DNA from: Pseudoscleropodium purum
Lineage: Eukaryota > Streptophyta > Bryopsida > Hypnales > Brachytheciaceae
DNA: 64,000 bases
NCBI GenBank assembly: GCA_963969395.1
Contig: OZ017805.1
Coordinates: forward strand, 3,968,001-4,032,000
Direction of reading: 5' to 3'
Shown: piece after piece, positions 57,400 to 64,000 of the stretch
Layout of the letters: every line of letters starts with the position of its first letter
How positions within the stretch are numbered: the first letter of the stretch is position 1
Made by a program: the position numbers and the translations under genes
The notes under the pieces: model-generated
What the model was told of the DNA's origin: nothing
Database searches by the model: none
Seen by the model: the letters and a program-made list of their open reading frames with translations, nothing else

Positions 57400-58030
57400 C
57401 CTCAACTATATCCAATATATTTTGAGGATCTATCACTTGCAATGGCCAGCCATTGCTTCTTCAAAGACCTTTGTTCCCAAGCATCCCCCCAATGGAAACT
57501 TGATTGATTCGGGTTCACAATATGTGACTTGCATGAATGTCTCGTTGCCTTCATTGAAATGTGCGTAGATGGAGGACAGCTAGTGACATTAGATGGCGCA
57601 AGTTGCTCTTCATGATTAGATTTAAAATGTGCTAAGGCCTGCAAACCATTTTCATGTATCTCAATGGGCTTATCCACCTTGTCATCACCCTATACAAAGA
57701 ACTTAAATTAGCCTACAAACATTCATAAAACACATATAAAACAAAAACTATTGATACATAAACTTTGGTAATTGAACTCCTTACCTCAAGGGTGGGCAAT
57801 ACATCCATTTCATCATCATAGAGCTTCTATTGTGTCAAACCATTTGCATGTGATAGATCTTGAGCATTGATCAAGTGAGGATAGCATTTCAATGGTAAAA
57901 GAGACCTCAAAGGGTGAGGCCGCTTTCTTCCATTTGGAGGACTATCAACGACCTTCTCATTGATGGGCAACATTGAGAAATCCATTGTAGATTGGACAGT
58001 GACTGACAAATATATGATCTACTTACATCT
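57400..58030 (-). pseudogene. Two C-terminal exons of the right-hand decayed gene
   Basis: The first piece (about 58009-57786) reads MDFSMLPINEKVVDSPPNGR then PHPLRSLLPLKCYPHLINAQ, to a donor GAG|GTAAGGAG. The second (about 57690-57402) begins after an acceptor ending TTGTATAG and reads GDDKVDKPIEIHENGLQALA and KSNHEEQLAPS. Frame is kept across the intron apart from one stop. The protein is unrecognised and low in conserved motifs, so it may be a disordered tail. The overlapping 118-codon plus frame (57212-57568) is rejected because the splice structure supports the minus strand. Confidence 0.4.
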
Positions 58031-58284
58031 ATTTTGAGATTCGATACACTATCCACAAAAGGAAGAAAAAAAACCAATGGAAAGAGTAGAATTTGGTATG
58101 CTCATTTTTAAAAATGAGCCCAACAACATAAGTCTACATGTACTACCCATTAGCAAATTGCCTGCTTACAAAATGTCAAGTTAGCATACAATCACATTTT
58201 TTTTTTCCTAATCAGTATTAAACGTGAAATCAATTATCTACATAGAATAGAAGCCAAACTCACTAAATCTACATTAGAACAAAT

Positions 58285-59090
58285 ACCTAAAATCCCTTGT
58301 CATTTTGGCACGGGACAAAAAAACATATAGCCTAAGCGCTCTATATTGACCTTCTTGTATTGGGGTCTTTCACATTCCTCAAACACAGATTGATCAATTC
58401 TACTTCTAACTTTCTATTCTAGAAAAATTGTATTAGACTCCTCCACTGCTTCTTTGAGCTTCCTATATTGGATATTGTCTTTTTCGTTAAATAGGTGCAA
58501 GCATCCAACATGATTGTCCCTTTGAAAGGGATACAATTCCATTGGCTTGGCATTGTGAAGCCATTCAATGTAAGAAAGTAGATTATCGATAAGTATTCCA
58601 TTTGTCGCTCCATAGACCTTGTAGGACCACGTCTCAAAGAGAACCACATTTTGTGGGTGATTTATTACGTGCCTTACAGGGCTATGATCCACAAATATTG
58701 TATTTTCAATCAAGAATATAGAATCACTCATTTCAAACAACTTTTGTAATGGTTTCATGAACAAGTCCTTGTTTGTTCCTTTGACCTTATAGTTGCCTAT
58801 CCTCCTGTCATAGCACAAGGAAGCACAAATCCTCCTATTGATGCTTAAAAGTGACCTAAGCACCACTAAAGTGACTCATGTATCGTTCCCAAGAGATTTA
58901 GTTTGTAGTTCATAAGGAGATGTCCAAGATGTGGAAGTCAAATTTAACCCCAAATACACTGAATCTATAATCAGAAAGTCTAGACTTGATTCTTGACTAA
59001 TTCCAATTCTTTTCTTATCAAAATATAATACTTCTTTCTTCTCTACCAACTAGAAAGGAGTGTCCCAATATTGTACTTCTTCTAATTCCG
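58285..59090 (-). pseudogene. Unrecognised ~265-codon coding block with four or five stops
   Basis: The continuous minus-strand frame reads IPELEEVQYWDTPF*LVEKK, ESSLDFLIIDSVYLGLNLTS, RSLLSINRRICASLCYDRRI, KDLFMKPLQKLFEMSDSIFL, FETWSYKVYGATNGILIDNL, ECERPQYKKVNIERLGYMFF and CPVPK. Within it, 150 codons (58866-58414) are free of stops. This is the longest clean coding block in the right half, clearly from a once-functional protein. FLIIDSVYLGL could be a relic of a methylase-type motif IV strand (like DxPY), which would fit the ParB-like part upstream, but the rest does not confirm it. Unknown family. Confidence 0.45.
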
Positions 59091-59099
59091 GTATACAAA

Positions 59100-59800
59100 T
59101 TTAGTAATTAAATGACCAATTAAAAATATAGCCTCTATAATAGAGGGGGCCGCTACTAAAATTAAGGAAGGATGCGTTGAATCCTATTGTGAGTCTAGTA
59201 GTTATCACCTGGGCCTCGAAAATTTTTTTTTTTTTCACTTTAGCTCATTTCTTATAGCCTTTTGGGGTCCAAAAGGCCTAAATAGTTTATTAACGTCATA
59301 AGTAGTAGAAGTCCCTACAATTGCGGTGTACTATTTCTCGGAAGTCGAGAAGTGCTCTAAACACTTTGTATTACCATTCCTAGTGTCTAAATTGGTATTT
59401 CGTATGTCAATTAGGAGTTTGAGATAGATTTGAATCCTAAGAGATACAATTACAAAGACCTTTATTTTAGATTATTTTTGGAGAGCTATTGATTGAAATG
59501 TAGGTAATCAATACTAACTCTCTGAGGAATTCCAAATACTGTGGTTGAATATAAACAACTTTGGACCCGATAATTGTTGGATAAACACTAGAGTGTGGTT
59601 GCGAGATATTGTTGAAGACTATATTCTTGGGAAGGTGTTTTTTTTCCTTACAACTACAAAGGATCCCATATATATCCAATATGACATTCAACCACCTACT
59701 TCTCACCCTGAACATAAACAAACATGGGATAGGCTCCAGAATTGTACATATTGGACTAAAAGGTATGTTGCCCCTTGTTCAATAGGAAATTTAATAAAAG
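59100..59800. other. No gene confidently assigned
   Basis: An 86-codon plus frame (59545-59805, YIQYDIQPPTSHPEHKQTWD) and an overlapping 84-codon minus frame compete; neither has recognisable motifs. A T-run (59222-59235) is present. Confidence 0.3.
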
Positions 59801-59809
59801 ATTGACAAT

Positions 59810-60270
59810 TATTAGATTAAATAAATATGAAGAAAAAAAAACCTTAATCGCAAAAGAGGCCAAATAAAAAAATCATCACTCAAATCCCAATGTGATTTTA
59901 CACAAAACACAATGACTATTAAGAAACAATGACTTATAATTTGAAGCAATGGAGGATCTGATAGGGATTGTCCAACTTGGACTCCCATTATTGGTGACAG
60001 AATGTGAACTTCTAGAAGAACATTGTTAAGGATTCCCACATCCACTTCTTAATCATCTTGCAATGCAACAATTGGCGAAGATATAACCAGATCCATGCAA
60101 ATTCCATCTTTAGTGCTTTCAAGTTCTAAAGGGGAAATAAAACCAGATTCATGAGGCAAAAGATGGAAACATTGTTGAGTTCAATATCTAGAGACAAAGA
60201 ATGTTGAGGTACATTGTCCACATCGACAAAGCTTGTGAACCTTATAAATGGACAATGAATGATTTAGGAT
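59810..60270 (-). pseudogene. Coding remnant of the right-hand decayed gene
   Basis: Minus-strand reading from about 60250: FVDVDNVPQHSLSLDIELNN, a frameshift, HLLPHESGFISPLELESTKD, IVALQDD*EVDVGILNNVLL, EVHILSPIMGVQVGQSLSDP. Acidic and serine-rich; no domain recognised. Orientation and position suit an exon between the coiled-coil part (60.8 kb) and the 59-kb block. Confidence 0.35.
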
Positions 60271-60699
60271 ATCCAAAAAATGCTGTAATTAACATAAAAA
60301 ACCTTGAAGGTTGAGATGTAATATTTACAAAATTATACGAACACAAATCCCCATCAAAAATCAAATCATTTGAATAGTTGTTTTGCTAAGTACACTTACA
60401 AAATTTTAAGCACTTCAACTCAATTCGAGGTAAAAAGATGCAAAGTTCAATGAGATGGACCTTAGGGATCATGGATTTCATCCAACGCATGTCAAAAGCC
60501 CATCGGAGGAGTCTCTAAATCGGTAGTCCGATTGCTCGGTTAGATAGGTGACACTCCCTTTGGATCCATGGATGTCCTAGTTGCTCCACTACTTGAGGAA
60601 ACCAAAGTGTGGTTCTCCAACATCAATTGCTCATCCCTTGACCGTGTAGGCTTCAATGTTTGTAGCATTGCTACATTCAACTATACCCCAATTGAGCGA

Positions 60700-61440
60700 T
60701 TGATGATTTTGGGAATCCTACCAATACGGTCATTATATCATTGATTATCTTCTTCTTGAGCTCACCTTCTCTTCTCCCTCTCTTCAACCCATATCCATTG
60801 ATCATTCTCTAATCTCTCCCATTCATGTTTGGCATTCTATTGTTCCCTATATACTTGTTGTTCCTCCATCTTCTCCATCCTTTCTTGCATCATCTTCATG
60901 TACATGAATATACTTCCAAGAGAATCGTCTTTGGAGTTGTTTTTTCTCTTGGCTCGCCTATAATCCAAGGAAAGGGACAGAAATGTGAACAATGAATTAC
61001 AATGCTTGCTTGTAAGTGGCTCCATGAATTATGAAGCAACAGGTCTACATTGGGGTGTGAGGCCCTTCTAAGAGACTAGCACATCCATCATGATGTCGTC
61101 TCCTTGGTCAACTTGATCAGTAAAGGCTGGAATGTTTTCTTGACCTTCCACATTCTTTAATGAGCCTTCATCCATGCATTTCTTCTTTCCTTTTGCGGTC
61201 GATTGCTCTTATTTTTTGACCGTCCTAAGGAACTTAGCTTCATCCACTACATATCTAGTCTCTAGAAAATCAACTCTATCCAAATCAATAGAGACATCTG
61301 AAAGATTTGTAAATTCTTTCACGTCTTTGTGTGAACCAATGATATAGTTCACCAACAAACTCATCTGGAGTATAGAAAAGAGAATTAAATATGCATTCTT
61401 GTATTTATGAACATACATCAAAAAACGACTTTATTAAGGT
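60700..61440 (-). pseudogene. Exon remnants with coiled-coil region, right-hand decayed gene
   Basis: After a probable acceptor (CTCCAG at about 61365) the frame reads MSLLVNYIIGSHKDVKEFTN, then IDLDRVDFLETRYVVDEAKF, a stop, and SLKNVEGQENIPAFTDQVDQ. From 61025 comes SKHCNSLFTFLSLSLDYRRA and a clear heptad-like stretch (MKMMQERMEKMEEQQVYREQ, then AKHEWERLENDQW). The coiled coil suggests an oligomerising tail. Stops at 61209 and near 61070 break it. Confidence 0.4.
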
Positions 61441-61459
61441 GAATAGAGAGGTTAGTTCT

Positions 61460-62810
61460 TGACTTACTTAGGAAACACATATTATTTTTCTACCACCATA
61501 TACAATATACACGACATCACCAAGATTGCAAAACAAATCAAAAAGTCGAATGTAGAACTCCATTTGCAATTTGTTCTCATAGATCCGGTAGTCCATTTCA
61601 TTATAGGCCCTGGAGTTGTGAACTCAGATATGTCAGAAGCCTCAAATACTTTGGGAAATGAAGTATTTTTGCCTTGTATCCCCTTTTTAGCAAAAACATG
61701 ATCTAGACCTTGGCCTCAACCTTCTTTTTATTTGAAGCTACATTTTCCAACCTCTTGTACTTAATAGATACATACTTAGAATGAATAACCTTGAATGTCT
61801 TTTTAAGATCCAAGTTGTATATGTGACTAATAAATTGAGAATTTGTCTTCTTGTCTCTAAAAATCCAAATCCAAATCGGAATACTTTCTAGTGAAGGATC
61901 GATAAGATCTACCATCCTTTGAAGGAACTTCATAAAGAGTGGGGGCACCATAGACGTTGTCTTTGTAGTATTTGGTCTAGGGACTAAGTGGAAATCTATG
62001 AATCCCATCTTTATACAATTGATTTTGGACTTGTCCCAATCAACTCTAACCCAATCAATTAATTTGTTGGTCTTTATATTGAACAGATGATAGAATGCCT
62101 CTCCATTAAGATAAACGAAATTGCCTTTGTTTTTCAAAAAGACTTTGAAGAATTCCTTTGTATATGGAGGGATGTTGCTAATGGCTTTATTTGTATAGCA
62201 CCTCAACTTTTTGGTAGAGAAGAAGTCTTCTCCTAGCCCAATTACAAGGACATGCATGGCTGCACTATTAATCTTGTAGTCCTTGAACTTTTTCTAGTCC
62301 TCCTTACAATCACTACTAGTGCTAAATAAATCCAAGGGAGGTTGAAGTTCATTGAGATGAAGCTTCACAATCTCCTTCTTTTTATGCCTCTCGCACCACT
62401 CCCAATAGCTAGTGCACCCTAATACAGGATTCTTCAATTTCTTGAAGGTTACCTTAGGATATGGTTCTATCCTACTCGACTGGATTGGATTTATTGAGCA
62501 AGTGGTTTGCCAATCTCTTCAAACTATTGTTAGAGAGATTCTTGAGCCACTTGAAGAATTCACAAGGAATAGCTCCATCCTTTTCAAGCAACCAACTCTT
62601 GATTGATTTGTAGTAGAGCTTAGTCTCTGGATTAATGAGTTCTCCTATGGATTGTGTGAAGATGAGTTTGGAATAAACTTTGTATATGTCATCAAGCGTG
62701 GTTATAATCTTGAGTTCATTGAAGAAGTTCACTTCTAAAGCTTTTTCAATTTTGGCCTTTTGTTGCTTCTTTATATCGATCATTCCAAAACAAGGTTTAC
62801 AAGCCACTAC
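61460..62810 (-). pseudogene. Central coding part of the right-hand decayed gene
   Basis: Starts after an intron (acceptor TTAATTGTAG near 62818) with FVVACKPCFGMIDIKKQQ. The 62807-62472 frame continues to LANHLLNKSNPVE, shifts frame, and reads RIEPYPKVTFKKLKNPVLGC, TSYWEWCERHKKKEIVKLHL and FSTSSDCKED*KKFKDYK. It enters the 184-codon frame 62257-61703 (SNIPPYTKEFFKVFLKNKGN, FIDFHLVPRPNTTKTTSMVP, SIPIWIWIFRDKKTNSQFIS). After another shift it runs to about 61487 (SEFTTPGPIMKWTTGSMRTN). Only two frameshifts and two stops over 1.3 kb mark it as a fairly recent loss. Family not identified from this part alone. Confidence 0.5.
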
Positions 62811-62969
62811 AAATTTCTACAATTAAACAATTTGAGTTAGCATAATAACTCCTATGACCTTACCTTGATTTGAGGTGAAATTTGAGAAACATTAGAAAGT
62901 TTAGTACCAAATAGTAGTCATATATATATATATATTTCAGCTCAATTTGAGGTGAACTGAAATAGTAGA

Positions 62970-64000
62970 GGAGTGACTTACTTTCCATGCTTTGGGATTG
63001 TCAGCCTTAGCCTTCAATTTTCCTTTAGTAACAGATCTATTGACCTCAGATGCGGGTTTAGGCGGATTAGGCCTATCCATTTTCAGTTGCACCAATTATG
63101 TTTGTCGCTCAAGTTGGAATGTACCTTTCGAAGTGGTTAACATGGTTATAGTAAGAGGAAATCTATCGAAGAATGGCGTGATTTTTGCTCCAAACGTGGC
63201 ATTCCCACTTCTCAAATTTATTTACAATGTCTTTAGCCTTCTCAATATTCTTCATTCTTTTTGAGGCTTCTACATTGTATTGCCCGTTGATCATCCAAAA
63301 ATTGCAATCCTTCATTTCTTTCGATGACTTTGGTTTGCTTTCTAAGCCAATAAGCATTGCATAGAGGGCTTGTTTTCAATCCTTGCATAACATCTCTATC
63401 AAATAATGGACCATGTAGTTGACATCGGTTTCCTCCAAACTTCAACAGTTCATGTCCGGTGGTGATGTCTACAACTAATCAATTGAGATCTTATGTACAA
63501 TACTATTTTCAAAGCAATAGGCTTTTTGACACACAAACCAATAAACTTTGTAGATTTTTAGGGACTCTTCATAATTGGCCTTTTTGATGTCATTGTCTCT
63601 TTTTACAAATAAGTCTTTTGGAATGTTGGTGAGGACAAAAGTCGTGTTGGACTTTGGATTCTCTTTTGCTTCTCCCTCCTCTACAGTGACAACAACTTTG
63701 GTTTTTATTGAAAATATAGATAAAGAAGGTTGCACTATCTTTGACGTTTTTGCTTGATGTCTCTAATTACCACTTCTTCCTGTCTTAAGTGTTAAGTTCA
63801 AACGGGATTGTTGGTTGCCAACAAGGCCACTAGTCTCACAATTTAGATGGAGTGGCTATATGTACCTTTGGGCAATTTGCATTTCTGATGTCTCCTTGTA
63901 AATTGAGGTAAGAAGGTTTCTCAAACAAGTCGCTAGCACTCATGCAACCAATGGCCCTCCATCCTTGCTCACATACCAACCTTTATCAATGTGGACTTCT
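62970..64000 (-). pseudogene. ParB-like N-terminal part of the right-hand decayed gene (continues off the window)
   Basis: The minus-strand frame enters at the right edge (VHIDKGWYVSKDGGPLVA*), passes NQQSRLNLTLKTGRSGN*RH and VVVTVEEGEAKENPKSNTTF, and reaches VLTNIPKDLFVKRDNDIKKA. Then come HKISIDQLVVDITTGHELLK and HGPLFDRDVMQGLKTSPLC. After a frameshift it reads CNFWMINGQYNVEASKRM, EKWECHVWSKNHAIL, SSYYNHVNHFERYIPT*ATN and KADNPKAWK with donor GTAAGTC. The IxIxxLxxD start, followed at domain distance by a GQHxxEA-like core (GQYNVEAS here), is the pattern of ParB/DGQHR-type folds. This is a family-level inference. The 5' end lies outside the window. Confidence 0.5.

Noticed and set aside
57212..57568. 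118-codon plus-strand frame, one of the longest in the window
   Set aside because: It overlaps minus-strand exons that show GT-AG splice signals and frame continuity; the plus frame has no motif.
59100..59800. Organelle-derived insert, suggested by AT-rich sequence and a clean frame
   Set aside because: I could not match any chloroplast or mitochondrial gene; the similarity was only in composition.

Overview
This window is AT-rich plant nuclear DNA from a repeat-dominated genome. The clearest host-type gene is a decayed plant MCTP (multiple C2 domain and transmembrane protein) around 45.6-47.7 kb. The mobile DNA is of plant type: CACTA elements with CACTA termini, a CACTA-derived hairpin MITE, and TG...CA elements with 5-bp target duplications. 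A large-genome gymnosperm is my best guess, but nothing here proves the taxon. I found no intact protein-coding gene. Every recognisable coding region carries in-frame stops or frameshifts. No rRNA, complete tRNA or CRISPR array was seen.

Left third (1-26 kb). A decayed DUF7869-type gene on the minus strand (about 10.2 to 2.3 kb) is split by a 5.65-kb CACTA element (2819-8470). A purine-rich minisatellite and a GC-richer 150-bp tandem repeat follow. A 3.7-kb element (13622-17364) has TG...CA ends, a near-perfect 5-bp target duplication, a broken ORF for a charged, coiled-coil-like protein, and no visible terminal repeats. It ends directly at a decayed minus-strand, multi-exon gene (about 17.4-23.7 kb). 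That gene reads as a ParB-like region, a basic linker and a beta-class (N4/N6-type) DNA-methylase-like domain, and a 1.55-kb CACTA element with 3-bp AAA duplications sits inside the methylase-like part. A diverged tandem array of about 180-bp units occupies 24.4-26.4 kb.

Middle (26-45 kb). Short tandem arrays (49 bp and about 75 bp units) and LTR-like fragments lie between unassigned DNA. An unrecognised plus-strand pseudogene is at 33.4-35.1 kb. A second copy of the TG...CA element (35942-39497) has a perfect AACAT duplication. A truncated CACTATAAG-ended repeat closes at 42554. Unrecognised minus-strand exon remnants at 43-45.2 kb include a direct duplication.

Right third (45-64 kb). The MCTP pseudogene is followed by a 225-bp foldback MITE (49347-49571), several short tandem arrays, an inverted copy of the 42-kb CACTA end (55748), and a pair of adjacent long hairpins built from four copies of one module (56650-57144). 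A second decayed minus-strand multi-exon locus runs from about 57.4 kb off the right edge. Its N-terminal part again has a ParB-like signature.

The most notable theme is a pair of plant nuclear loci with ParB-like and DNA-methylase-like signatures, one of them riddled by transposons whose footprints can still be read. All functional calls come from reading by eye; no database search was possible.
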